DNA from: an uncultured Nitrosopumilaceae archaeon
GTDB taxonomy: Archaea; Thermoproteota; Nitrososphaeria; Nitrososphaerales; Nitrosopumilaceae
Assembly (NCBI GenBank): GCA_937875805.1
Contig: CALFHG010000186.1
Coordinates: forward strand, 1-6,210
Length of the DNA: 6,210 bases
Direction: 5' to 3'
Shown here one piece after another: positions 1 to 5,779 of the stretch. Position numbers and translations under genes: made by a program. Under the pieces are notes generated by a model that saw only the letters and a program-made list of their open reading frames with translations, did no database searches and was not told the origin of the DNA. How positions within the stretch are numbered: the stretch's first letter is position 1; the number at the start of each line of letters is the position of its first letter.

Positions 1-598
1 CAAGATCAAGAACAGTTCCATCACCACATTTTGGATCATATTCGCCATAAAAAATATCTTCATTTTTAATTTCAGATGTAGAAATAGTATTAGGTGAAAA
101 GTCCAAAATATTATCAAAATATCCTAGAGAATAACCAGCCCCAATAATTAACAAAATTAACACAGAAATTCCCACCAACATAGTAATTTTCAATGGAAAG
201 TATTTTTTGAAATTTATAGAATGAGAAGATTTAGATTCTGTGATGGGGGTAGTAGAGCCAACTTCAAATAATGAAGTACCACAAATCATACAAAAATTAG
301 CACTTAACGAACCTTTTTTTCCACATTTCCAACAATGGATAGTATCTTTATCATCAGGTTCGTTTTCAAAAATAATTTCATTATCAGTTTGAATATCATA
401 AGTATGTTTTATGAGATATTTTTCTCTTAAACGTTTTAGATAATTCTCATCAGTAATCCAAATTTTATGATTTTGAATATAGGTCTGTTTGATATGCTCT
501 AATCGATAGGGATCACCAACACCCAATTTTAACAGAGAAATTACGTCATCTACTACATCAGGGGAATCCATATGTAATATCTGACAAGTACAAGTCAT
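1..598 (-). CDS. Membrane-anchored zinc-ribbon protein of unknown function (C-terminus beyond window)
   Basis: The frame opens with ATG at 598-596 and stays open for 199 codons to the left edge, so the C-terminus is missing. Residues 20-62 look like a short helical module (GDPYRLEHIKQ, then WITDENYLKRLREKYL). Its layout recalls SHOCT-like oligomerisation modules, but this is only a visual impression. Two CxxC pairs (C89/C92 and C103/C106, with the CWKCGKKG and CMICGTS knuckles) form a single zinc ribbon. A polar Ser/Thr linker follows, then one hydrophobic segment at about 138-160 with a Lys-rich stretch before it, then an acidic and polar region. The visible end, KCGDGTVLDL, resembles the start of small Cys-containing modules (CGxGT) that I associate with thaumarchaeal secreted proteins. 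By the positive-inside rule the zinc ribbon is probably cytoplasmic and the C-terminal part external. A later start at Met10 is possible; Met1 is preferred because a TATA-like CTAAATAT (624-617) lies about 22 nt upstream. I cannot name a function. Confidence 0.8.
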   Translation of the reverse strand, partial: MTCTCQILHMDSPDVVDDVISLLKLGVGDPYRLEHIKQTYIQNHKIWITDENYLKRLREKYLIKHTYDIQTDNEIIFENEPDDKDTIHCWKCGKKGSLSANFCMICGTSLFEVGSTTPITESKSSHSINFKKYFPLKITMLVGISVLILLIIGAGYSLGYFDNILDFSPNTISTSEIKNEDIFYGEYDPKCGDGTVLDL

Positions 599-665
599 TA
601 AATATTAACTGAAAAATATTTAGAAAAAAGAAGAATTCAAAGAAAATTTAGGTACAAATTTGAGG

Positions 666-693
666 ATAACTGGAGATTTAATCAATAACTGGA
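666..693 (+). repeat. Pair of 9-bp direct repeats ATAACTGGA, 19 nt apart
   Basis: Exact copies of ATAACTGGA lie at 666-674 and 685-693. The start-to-start distance of 19 nt is close to two helical turns, which would put both copies on the same face of the DNA. The position between two divergent genes fits a regulator binding site, but this is inferred from spacing only. Confidence 0.5.
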
Positions 694-713
694 TTAAAAT
701 TAGATTAAAATTA
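692..713 (+). repeat. Perfect tandem duplication of an 11-bp unit
   Basis: GATTAAAATTA occurs twice head-to-tail with no intervening base (692-702 and 703-713), followed by an A-run up to the ATG at 724. It overlaps where the plus-strand TATA element would be expected, so it may be a doubled promoter element or simple replication slippage. Confidence 0.6.
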
Positions 714-723
714 AAAAAAAATC

Positions 724-855
724 ATGAAAGCTAAATTTACTGGAAAATGCGTAGAGTGTGAAGATGTCATAAAAGCAGGTAAAGAGATTTTAAAAAACTC
801 TAAAGACCAATGGGTTCACAAGGCTTGTTGTGATTTGGAAGAGGAATTACCCTAA
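724..855 (+). CDS. 43-residue zinc-finger protein
   Basis: This short gene runs from ATG at 724 to TAA at 853-855. The protein has a C9-x2-C12 knuckle (GKCVECED), a basic/acidic middle, and a W30-V-H32-x2-C35-C36 segment. C9, C12, H32 and C35 (or C36) therefore make a complete single zinc site. The pattern, with FTGKC near the N-terminus and WVHKAC near the end, resembles stand-alone mini zinc fingers that I associate with archaea. In those, a treble-clef-like fold coordinates one zinc, with roles in nucleic-acid or protein contacts that are mostly untested. No Shine-Dalgarno is visible, so a leaderless or very short-leader mRNA is likely. A stop 65 nt before the next gene and a separate TATA box downstream suggest it is monocistronic. 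The intact zinc ligand set and clean start and stop argue that it is real; the function is unknown. Confidence 0.75.
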   Translation: MKAKFTGKCVECEDVIKAGKEILKNSKDQWVHKACCDLEEELP

Positions 856-887
856 TCAAAACAAAACTAGTACAAATTAGTAACAAA

Positions 888-898
888 TTTTTTAAATA
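888..898 (+). promoter_or_regulatory. TATA box for the secreted beta-sandwich protein gene
   Basis: TTTTTTAAATA is centred about 28 nt before the ATG at 921, with an A-rich BRE-like AACAAA just upstream. In archaea transcription starts about 25-27 nt downstream of the TATA centre, so the mRNA should begin at or next to the A of the start codon (leaderless). This supports 921 as the start. Confidence 0.65.
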
Positions 899-920
899 CC
901 TTTGAAAAATAGACATTAGA

Positions 921-1343
921 ATGAGTACAAAATCAAATCTAGTATTAATGGCATCAATCATGACAATATTTGGAATAATCATGATTCCAAGTAACATTTC
1001 AGCAGAATCAAATCAAATTACTATAACTCCAATTGATGAAAAAATTAGTTTAGAAAAAACAGTAACTACAATGAACATTCCTCAAAATAACAAACTACCT
1101 TGGGGAGCAGTCATAGGTGAAGCATCTGATGTTGCTGAAAGACACCCAATTATTATTCAATTTTACAAAGGAGAAGATCCCGTTCACTTTGCACAAATAG
1201 ATGCAAAAGGAGATGGCTCTTATGAATACAAATTCAGAGTTGGAAATCTAGATTCAGATACAGGGGAATTCGTAAATATCTTTGAAGGAGAATATACTGT
1301 AAAAATATTCAAAGTAATTCCAAATAATAATGACTTGATATAA
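921..1343 (+). CDS. Secreted small beta-sandwich (Ig-like) protein
   Basis: A 140-residue protein with an N-terminal Sec signal: a short basic start (K4), a hydrophobic core at about residues 7-22, and a likely cleavage after SNISA (A28/E29). After a polar linker rich in Thr, Ile and Asn, residues 63-134 read as one beta-sandwich domain. Alternating hydrophobic strands are seen, with WGAVIGEASD, HPIIIQFYKG, HFAQIDAKGDGSYEYKF and GEYTVKIFKV as the characteristic stretches. This layout matches the Ig-like or carboxypeptidase-regulatory-like domains repeated in many surface proteins of marine thaumarchaea (family resemblance by eye). It has a single copy and no C-terminal membrane anchor, so it is probably released or bound to the S-layer. 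It has its own leaderless promoter. The molecular role is unknown; cell-surface or adhesive function is inference. Confidence 0.8.
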   Translation: MSTKSNLVLMASIMTIFGIIMIPSNISAESNQITITPIDEKISLEKTVTTMNIPQNNKLPWGAVIGEASDVAERHPIIIQFYKGEDPVHFAQIDAKGDGSYEYKFRVGNLDSDTGEFVNIFEGEYTVKIFKVIPNNNDLI

Positions 1344-1394
1344 TCAACAAGGCATTACAAATCCTCTCTTTGTTGCCAGAGTAAATCCATAGAA

Positions 1395-1402
1395 TTCATA
1401 TA
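1395..1402 (+). promoter_or_regulatory. TATA box for the pyrophosphatase/UBP unit
   Basis: TTCATATA lies about 31 nt (centre) before the ATG at 1430, preceded by the purine-rich AGAA as a weak BRE. The spacing predicts a leader of only a few bases. No Shine-Dalgarno precedes the ATG, which fits near-leaderless initiation. Confidence 0.5.
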
Positions 1403-1429
1403 CCGAATATCTAAACGAAGAGCTAGAAA

Positions 1430-1969
1430 ATGAGCAAGAATTTTTGGCACGATATAGAATCAGGTAATGATATTCCAGAGATAGTCAATGTTATTGTAGA
1501 AATCCCCAAAGGCTCTATGAACAAGTACGAATATGACAAAAAACACAACATGATAAAATTAGATAGAGTATTATTTTCACCATTTCATTATCCTGGAGAT
1601 TACGGCTTAATTCCTCAAACATTGTCTGATGATGGGGACCCACTTGATGCACTAGTACTAGTTACAAATCCCACATATCCAGGAATCCTAATTGAAGCAA
1701 GACCAGTTGGATTACTACAAATGAAAGATGATGGGCAGATGGATGACAAAATTATCTGTGTTGCAACAAATGACCCACGATATTTGCATACTACAGATAT
1801 TACTACCATCGAAGATCATTATCGTTCAGAGATTGCCCACTTTTTCCAAGTTTACAAGGATTTGGAAGGTAAGAAAGTAGAAATTTTAGGATGGAAATCT
1901 GCAAAAGAGGCCAAAGTAGTAATCATTGAATCGATAAAAAGATACAAAGATACTTTGAAAAAATATTAG
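1430..1969 (+). CDS. ppa: Soluble inorganic pyrophosphatase, family I
   Basis: Hydrolyses pyrophosphate to two orthophosphates in the cytosol, with Mg2+, pulling nucleic-acid synthesis, aminoacyl-tRNA charging and other PPi-releasing reactions forward. At 179 residues it has the usual length of the prokaryotic enzyme. The family signature D68-G-D70-P-L-D73-A is intact and supplies three metal-binding aspartates. By alignment in my head to the E. coli enzyme, the other active-site residues are also present: E24, K32 and E34 (NKYEYDK), R46 (DR), Y58 (YPGDYG), D100, D105 and K107 (DDGQMDDK), and Y142/K143 (VYKDLEGKK). The C-terminal GWKSAKEA followed by a helix is typical. The start at 1430 is supported by an upstream TATA box and by an N-terminal length matching homologues. 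It is the first gene of a likely two-gene transcript; the UBP zinc-finger gene starts one base after its stop codon. I see nothing truncated or unusual. Confidence 0.97.
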   Translation: MSKNFWHDIESGNDIPEIVNVIVEIPKGSMNKYEYDKKHNMIKLDRVLFSPFHYPGDYGLIPQTLSDDGDPLDALVLVTNPTYPGILIEARPVGLLQMKDDGQMDDKIICVATNDPRYLHTTDITTIEDHYRSEIAHFFQVYKDLEGKKVEILGWKSAKEAKVVIIESIKRYKDTLKKY

Positions 1970-1970
1970 A

Positions 1971-2225
1971 ATGCAAAAAGAATGTGAACATTTTTCTCAA
2001 GAAAGAAAAATATCTCAAAAGACAAAAAATTGTGAAGAATGTGATAAAGAACATCTTCCCGTATTCGCACTTCGAATGTGTTTAACATGCGGACATGTTG
2101 GTTGCTGTGATTCATCAATTGGTAAACATGCAACAAAACACTTTGAGGAAACAGGTCACTCTGTAATGCAGGCAGTTCCAGAAAAAATTTGGAAATGGTG
2201 TTATATTCATGAAGAATATTATTGA
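1971..2225 (+). CDS. UBP-type zinc-finger domain protein (prokaryotic subgroup)
   Basis: An 84-residue protein made of one zf-UBP domain. Candidate zinc ligands in order are C5 and H7 (CEH), C21/C24 (CEEC), C37/C40 (CLTC), C45 or C46 (GCC), H53, H57 and H63. The core stretch CLTCGHVGCCDSS and the closing W-x-WCY segment (W74-K-W76-C77-Y78) match the stand-alone bacterial and archaeal UBP fingers. In eukaryotic deubiquitinases this fold grips the C-terminal Gly-Gly of free ubiquitin. The Arg and Trp used for that in human USP5 are not apparent at the corresponding positions here, so ubiquitin-like binding is not supported by the sequence. The start codon lies one base after the pyrophosphatase stop, implying co-transcription and probably coupled translation. 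The partner and the function are unknown. The assignment to the domain family is firm. Confidence 0.9.
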   Translation: MQKECEHFSQERKISQKTKNCEECDKEHLPVFALRMCLTCGHVGCCDSSIGKHATKHFEETGHSVMQAVPEKIWKWCYIHEEYY

Positions 2226-2277
2226 GTTGAAAATATTTTTAGAATGAAATTGTAGATTTTAAGAATACTTTACGATT
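2226..2277. other. Convergent intergenic gap between the UBP zinc-finger gene and tbp
   Basis: This 52-bp AT-rich gap lies between two genes that point at each other, so both transcripts must end near it. AAAATATTTT at 2230-2239 is a perfect palindrome and is followed by one more T. It gives a five-T run on the plus strand (2236-2240), the kind of weak U-tract archaeal polymerase can use for termination. No gene fits here. Confidence 0.4.
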
Positions 2278-2288
2278 TTAATCGTAAA
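2269..2288. terminator. 8-bp hairpin spanning the tbp stop codon
   Basis: TTTACGAT (2269-2276) and ATCGTAAA (2281-2288) are perfect inverted copies around a 4-nt loop (2277-2280). The loop contains most of the tbp stop codon (2278-2280). The structure would form in the 3' end of either convergent transcript. It lacks a long U-tract right after it, so it may be a 3'-end stabiliser or a weak bidirectional terminator rather than a classical one. Confidence 0.4.
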
Positions 2289-2838
2289 CCATCAAGTCTT
2301 TTTCTTCAAGCAAAGCATGAATTTGGTTAACAGAACGATGAACGTCTTTTTCAAGTTTTGCTCCAACACAGACTAATTTGCCTGATGCAAAAATTAGAAT
2401 TACGGTTTTAGGATCAAGCATTCTATGAATTAGTCCTGGGAATTGTTCTGGTTCGTACATGCTTCTAGGAAGGGTTCTAGCTGCTTGCTCCAAGTTTACT
2501 TTACCTCCAAGATTAATTGAAGATACAATATTTTGAATTGAAACTATAGGATCGTTTTTAATTTTGATTTTACCTTTTCTTAAAATTTTCACCACTTCAA
2601 AAACTGCAGTTTCTGCCAATTCTTGAGATTTTGCGCCTGTACATACCATCTTTCCTGAGCCAAAAAGCAGTGTTGCAGTCTTTGGACTTTTGAGTCTGAA
2701 AACGGCACCAGGGAATTGTTCTGGATGATATTCAACTGCAGGGAATTTTTTAGTAATATCTACAAGATCTAATTTTTGTTCAATCGTTGCAGAGGCTACT
2801 ACATTTACAATTGCAATGATAGGTTTAGTTTGAGTCAT
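2278..2838 (-). CDS. tbp: TATA-box-binding protein (TBP)
   Basis: The general transcription factor that binds and bends the TATA box and recruits TFB and RNA polymerase. The 186 residues form the classic two-fold repeat of the saddle. Repeat 1 is about residues 6-93 and repeat 2 about 97-183. Each carries the hallmark EPEQFPG-type turn (YHPEQFPG at 38-44, YEPEQFPG at 128-135), PKT, and F/I-x-SGK-x-VC stretches. All four DNA-intercalating phenylalanines of the family are in place: F42, F59, F133 and F150. The C-terminus (LLEEKDLMVYD) has only a short acidic tail. The gene starts 4 nt after the tfb stop, with a strong Shine-Dalgarno inside the end of tfb, so it is the second gene of a tfb-tbp transcript. 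The ATG at 2838 is fixed by that site and by the homologous N-terminus (NVVAS from residue 12). Confidence 0.97.
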   Translation of the reverse strand: MTQTKPIIAIVNVVASATIEQKLDLVDITKKFPAVEYHPEQFPGAVFRLKSPKTATLLFGSGKMVCTGAKSQELAETAVFEVVKILRKGKIKIKNDPIVSIQNIVSSINLGGKVNLEQAARTLPRSMYEPEQFPGLIHRMLDPKTVILIFASGKLVCVGAKLEKDVHRSVNQIHALLEEKDLMVYD

Positions 2839-2842
2839 ATTT

Positions 2843-3817
2843 TCATTTACCTCCCAATGTATCCATATTTTGGTCTAATCGTAGGCCTTTGTATCTATTT
2901 CTAATTGTCACTTCTGTTACATTTGCTGCTTCTGCAATATCTCGCTGAGTTTTGTCCTCACCGTTTTTCACACAAGACAAGTACAATGCTGCTGCTGCCA
3001 ATCCCATTGGATCCTTTCCAGCAGATTCTTCATGTGCTTGTGCATCTCTAAGTACTTTAACTGCAAATCGTTTTGTTTTTTCTGTGATTCCAATTGAGCT
3101 TGCAATTCTTGCAACACATTGTACTGGGTCTACAACTGGCATTTTTAATTCTAATTCTTGATGTAAAATTCTATAGCATCTTGAAATATCTTTTTTCTTA
3201 ATATTACCTGCATCAGCAACATCTTTTAAAGTTCTAGGAGTTTCAGTATCTCTACATGCAGCATAAAGAGATGCGGCAATTAATGCAGAAATAGAACGAC
3301 CTTTAACGAGACCTTTCTCCAATGCTTTTCTGTAAATGTATGATGCTTTTTCAATAACTGCATCAGATAACGAAAGTTTGTCTTTTAATGTAGATAATTC
3401 ACTTAGGGCTTGTCTGAGATTTTTATCAGATGAAGCATTAACTTTACTTCTGCTATCCCATGTTCTTAATCTTTCAATAGTACTCTTCATTGTTGATGTA
3501 AGAGGTTTTCCAGAAGAATCTTTATTCATAGGACTAATGATTGTTGCAAGTCCTCTATCGTGCATTGCTAATGATGTTGGAGCACCAGTACGAGTTGGAT
3601 CTGCACCACCTTCTTTTGAAAATGATCTCCATTCAGGACCAGAATCTTGTAAAGTCTCAGTAATAACAAAACCACATTTTCCACAGAATCTCTCTCCAGT
3701 AACATTGTCAGCCAGCATGGAATTTTTTCCACAACGACCACATGTCGAATCTGCTTTAATAATTTGTTCAACCAAAGGAATCCAATATTGTGTTGTTGAT
3801 TTCCTATAATAACCCAT
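2843..3817 (-). CDS. tfb: Transcription initiation factor B (TFB, TFIIB homologue)
   Basis: Bridges the TBP-TATA complex and RNA polymerase, reads the BRE and helps open the promoter. Domains in the 324 residues: an N-terminal extension (1-24); a zinc ribbon with C26, C29, C45 and C48 (CGRC and CGKC); a B-reader/linker (about 56-95) with the family stretch GPEWRSF, then TRTGAPTS and HDRGLATII; and two cyclin-like repeats (about 115-213 and 217-312). Each repeat ends in a helix-turn-helix: TLKDVADAGNIKKKDISR in the first, and TQRDIAEAANVTEVTIRNRY in the second, which is the BRE-reading one. All parts are present, so this is a full general factor, not a degenerate paralogue. Thaumarchaea usually carry several tfb genes (general knowledge); whether this is the main one cannot be told here. 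It is the first gene of the tfb-tbp operon, divergent from the M3 peptidase gene. The start is the only Met before the zinc ribbon. Confidence 0.96.
   Translation of the reverse strand: MGYYRKSTTQYWIPLVEQIIKADSTCGRCGKNSMLADNVTGERFCGKCGFVITETLQDSGPEWRSFSKEGGADPTRTGAPTSLAMHDRGLATIISPMNKDSSGKPLTSTMKSTIERLRTWDSRSKVNASSDKNLRQALSELSTLKDKLSLSDAVIEKASYIYRKALEKGLVKGRSISALIAASLYAACRDTETPRTLKDVADAGNIKKKDISRCYRILHQELELKMPVVDPVQCVARIASSIGITEKTKRFAVKVLRDAQAHEESAGKDPMGLAAAALYLSCVKNGEDKTQRDIAEAANVTEVTIRNRYKGLRLDQNMDTLGGK
2849..2855 (-). promoter_or_regulatory. Shine-Dalgarno site for tbp inside the 3' end of tfb
   Basis: On the minus strand GGGAGGT (2855 to 2849) is a near-perfect complement of the 16S rRNA 3' end. 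It sits 10 nt before the tbp ATG at 2838 and overlaps the last codons of tfb (Leu-Gly-Gly-Lys-stop). It is the clearest ribosome-binding site in the window and sets the tbp start as internal, leader-dependent initiation, in contrast to the leaderless first genes. Confidence 0.75.
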
Positions 3818-3860
3818 TTTTTTGATAGTTTTTAGCGAAAATTGAGCCTAGATCGATCAG

Positions 3861-3871
3861 ATATAATTTCT
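3861..3871 (-). promoter_or_regulatory. BRE/TATA element of the tfb-tbp operon
   Basis: On the minus strand AGAAATTATAT reads as a purine-rich BRE followed by TTATAT. Its centre is about 48 nt upstream of the tfb ATG at 3817, which predicts a leader of about 20 nt. A TTTTTATG further upstream (3888-3881) is an alternative. Transcript mapping would be needed to choose. Confidence 0.45.
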
Positions 3872-3929
3872 CAAAAAGGCCATAAAAAGGAAATTTACAG
3901 TAATTTTTTTGTTTTTTAAGATAAATTTC

Positions 3930-3939
3930 AGAAATTATA
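3930..3939 (+). repeat. Inverted copy of the tfb promoter element
   Basis: AGAAATTATA at 3930-3939 is an exact inverted match of 3862-3871, where the same 10 bases read on the minus strand as the tfb BRE/TATA element. The copies are separated by 58 nt. This copy points toward the peptidase gene at 3994 and could be a second start site for it (about 60 nt upstream) or half of a shared regulator site. Confidence 0.5.
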
Positions 3940-3962
3940 CAGATATCCAAAGTACCATTTCA

Positions 3963-3972
3963 TTTTTTAATA
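3963..3972 (+). promoter_or_regulatory. TATA box of the M3 peptidase gene
   Basis: TTTTTTAATA is centred about 26 nt before the ATG at 3994, so transcription should start at the start codon (leaderless). It closely resembles the TTTTTTAAATA element of the gene at 921. There is no Shine-Dalgarno before 3994, which agrees with this. Confidence 0.6.
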
Positions 3973-3993
3973 GTTACAGAACAGTAGACTCAG

Positions 3994-5766
3994 ATGTCAT
4001 CATATCAGTTAGGTAAATGGGATCTATCAGAATTAGTAAAGAATCCAAAAAGTCCTGCATTTCAAAAACAAATTCAAGAATTAGAAAATCAGGCAAAAAA
4101 GTTTGAAAAAATTAAATTAAAATTAAGTCCAAAAATGTCATCTAAACAATTTATGGACATTCTTCATCAAGTAGAAAAAATTTCTGAAAATATGAGTAGG
4201 ATTGGAGGTTATGCATCATTATCATATTCCTCAGATACACAATCAGATGAAGCAACATCTCTAATGACAAAGATGTCAAAACTTGGTTCTGAAATATCAA
4301 ATAAAATTTTATTTTTTGATTTATGGTGGAAAACACAAGTCGATGAGAAAAATGCAAAGAGACTCATGAAAGATGCAGGTGAAATTACAGAATATCTTTC
4401 ACACAAAAGATTATTTGCAAAATATGCATTAAGTGAACCTGAAGAGCGAATCATAAACACATTAGATGTGACAGGAATATCTGCACTTGTAAAACTCTAT
4501 GACAAGATAACTAATTCCTATGAATATAAAATGAAAATTGGAAGTAAAACTAAAGTGATGACACGAGAGGAGCTCACAAACTATGTCAGAAGTACAAATC
4601 CAAAAGTTCGAGAAACAGCATACAAAACTATTCTTTCCAAATATTCTGAAAACAAAGGAGTGGTAGGAGAGATATATCAAAATATTGTCCAAAACTGGAA
4701 AGATGAAGGTATTGACATTAGAGGATATGAATCGCCAATCTCAATGAGGAATATTGGAAATGATGTAGATGATAAAACTATAGAATCTCTACTCACAATT
4801 TGTAAAAAAAATTCACCAGTATTTCAAAAGTTCTTTATTCAAAAAGCAAAGATGCTAAAAATGAAAAAATTACGAAGATACGACCTGTATGCACCAGCAG
4901 CAGCAAACATCAAAGAAAAAAATTATTCTTATGATAAATCAGTAAAATTGGTTTTTGAATCTCTAGGGAAATTTAGTAGTACATTGGAAGAATATGCAAG
5001 AAAAATATTCAATGAAAACCACATTGATTCGGCCATAAGACAGGGGAAAAGAGATGGGGCTTTTTGTAGTACCCTTACTCCAAAAATTACGCCTTTTGTA
5101 TTGGTGAATTTTACTGGAAAATCAAGAGACGTTTTCACTTTGGCTCATGAGTTAGGTCATGCAGTTCATAGTCAAGCAGCACAAGATAGATCAATTCTTG
5201 TTCAAGATGCCCCATTACCATTAGCAGAAACTGCATCAACATTTTCAGAATTATTGTTGTATGATAATTTGTCAAACAAAATTTCAGATGATGAAAAAAA
5301 GGCAATGTTATCTGAAAAAATTGATGATCTATATGCTACAATTCTAAGGCAATCATTTTTCACAATCTTTGAAGTTGACGCTCATAAACAGATTGGAGAG
5401 GGAACAACAATAGATGAAATTTCAAAAACATATTTACAAAATCTCAAAGTTCAATTTGGAAACTCAGTAAGTATATCAGATGACTTTGCAATAGAGTGGA
5501 GCTATATTCCACACTTTTACCATACACCGTTTTACTGTTATGCATATTCATTTGGTAATTTACTAGCTTTGTCATTGTTTCAAAGATACAAAAAAGAAGG
5601 AAAAGACTTTGTTCCAGCATATATGAGTATTCTTGAAGCAGGAGGCTCTAAAAAACCAGAAAAACTCCTATCAGAATATGGTTTTGACATAAGAAGTCCA
5701 AAATTCTGGCAAGAAGGTTTTGACTATATCAAAGAGCAAGTAAAAACACTCTCATCATTAAACTAG
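3994..5766 (+). CDS. pepF: M3-family (PepF/M3B) oligoendopeptidase, zinc metalloprotease
   Basis: A 590-residue cytosolic peptidase that cuts short peptides, probably finishing the breakdown of proteasome products or imported peptides. The catalytic motif is H385-E-L-G-H389 within FTLAHELGHAVHS (381-393). E386 is the catalytic base, H385 and H389 bind zinc, and E412 in PLPLAETASTFSE is the third ligand. The preceding GKRDGAFCSTLTP and PFVLVNFTGKSRDVFTLAHE stretch (about 350-386) is typical of the family. So is the late substrate-binding loop HTPFYCYAYSFGNLLAL (510-526), which carries the aromatic and glycine residues that close the active-site channel. The N-terminal 190 residues are helical and Lys-rich, matching the M3 N-terminal lobe that narrows access to small peptides. 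No signal peptide or membrane segment is present. The length is normal for the PepF group. It has a leaderless promoter, is divergent from tfb-tbp and has no downstream partner. The exact substrate range cannot be told from sequence. Confidence 0.95.
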   Translation: MSSYQLGKWDLSELVKNPKSPAFQKQIQELENQAKKFEKIKLKLSPKMSSKQFMDILHQVEKISENMSRIGGYASLSYSSDTQSDEATSLMTKMSKLGSEISNKILFFDLWWKTQVDEKNAKRLMKDAGEITEYLSHKRLFAKYALSEPEERIINTLDVTGISALVKLYDKITNSYEYKMKIGSKTKVMTREELTNYVRSTNPKVRETAYKTILSKYSENKGVVGEIYQNIVQNWKDEGIDIRGYESPISMRNIGNDVDDKTIESLLTICKKNSPVFQKFFIQKAKMLKMKKLRRYDLYAPAAANIKEKNYSYDKSVKLVFESLGKFSSTLEEYARKIFNENHIDSAIRQGKRDGAFCSTLTPKITPFVLVNFTGKSRDVFTLAHELGHAVHSQAAQDRSILVQDAPLPLAETASTFSELLLYDNLSNKISDDEKKAMLSEKIDDLYATILRQSFFTIFEVDAHKQIGEGTTIDEISKTYLQNLKVQFGNSVSISDDFAIEWSYIPHFYHTPFYCYAYSFGNLLALSLFQRYKKEGKDFVPAYMSILEAGGSKKPEKLLSEYGFDIRSPKFWQEGFDYIKEQVKTLSSLN

Positions 5767-5779
5767 ATTTTAGATAAAT

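Larger units (their letters stand above)
599..723. promoter_or_regulatory. Divergent intergenic region with nested direct repeats
   Basis: This 125-bp, very AT-rich spacer separates the minus-strand zinc-ribbon membrane protein from the plus-strand 43-residue zinc-finger gene, so it should hold both promoters. On the minus strand, CTAAATAT at 624-617 is a plausible TATA element for the gene starting at 598. On the plus strand the A/T-rich repeat at 692-713 is the only TATA-like stretch before the ATG at 724. ATAACTGGA occurs twice (666-674 and 685-693), and TTTAATC/GATTAAA (677-683/692-698) form a 7-bp inverted repeat. No coding potential is seen. Confidence 0.45.
3818..3993. promoter_or_regulatory. 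Divergent promoter region between tfb-tbp and the M3 peptidase gene
   Basis: This 176-bp spacer contains, from left to right: an 8-bp palindrome GATCGATC (3851-3858); a TATA-like element for tfb (3861-3870 on the minus strand); a second TATA-like stretch on the minus strand (TTTTTATG, 3888-3881); two T-runs (3904-3910 and 3912-3917) that could bend the DNA; a mirror copy of the tfb element (3930-3939); and the TATA box of the peptidase gene (3963-3972). GATCGATC sits just downstream of the tfb TATA element, where a bound protein could block initiation; that is inference. Confidence 0.5.

Noticed and set aside
1345..1377. Terminator hairpin after the secreted protein gene (CAACAA 1345-1350 with TTGTTG 1370-1375)
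   Set aside because: A 6-bp AT-rich stem with a 19-nt loop and no following U-tract is weak and could occur by chance.
1971..2225. UBP finger as evidence of a ubiquitin-like modification system
   Set aside because: The Arg and Trp that contact the ubiquitin C-terminus are not evident, the protein matches the common prokaryotic subgroup, and no E1, E2 or modifier gene lies nearby.
2952..3809. Long open frames on the plus strand opposite tfb
   Set aside because: They are antisense shadows of a clear TFB gene; the translations show no domain and have a composition typical of complementary frames.
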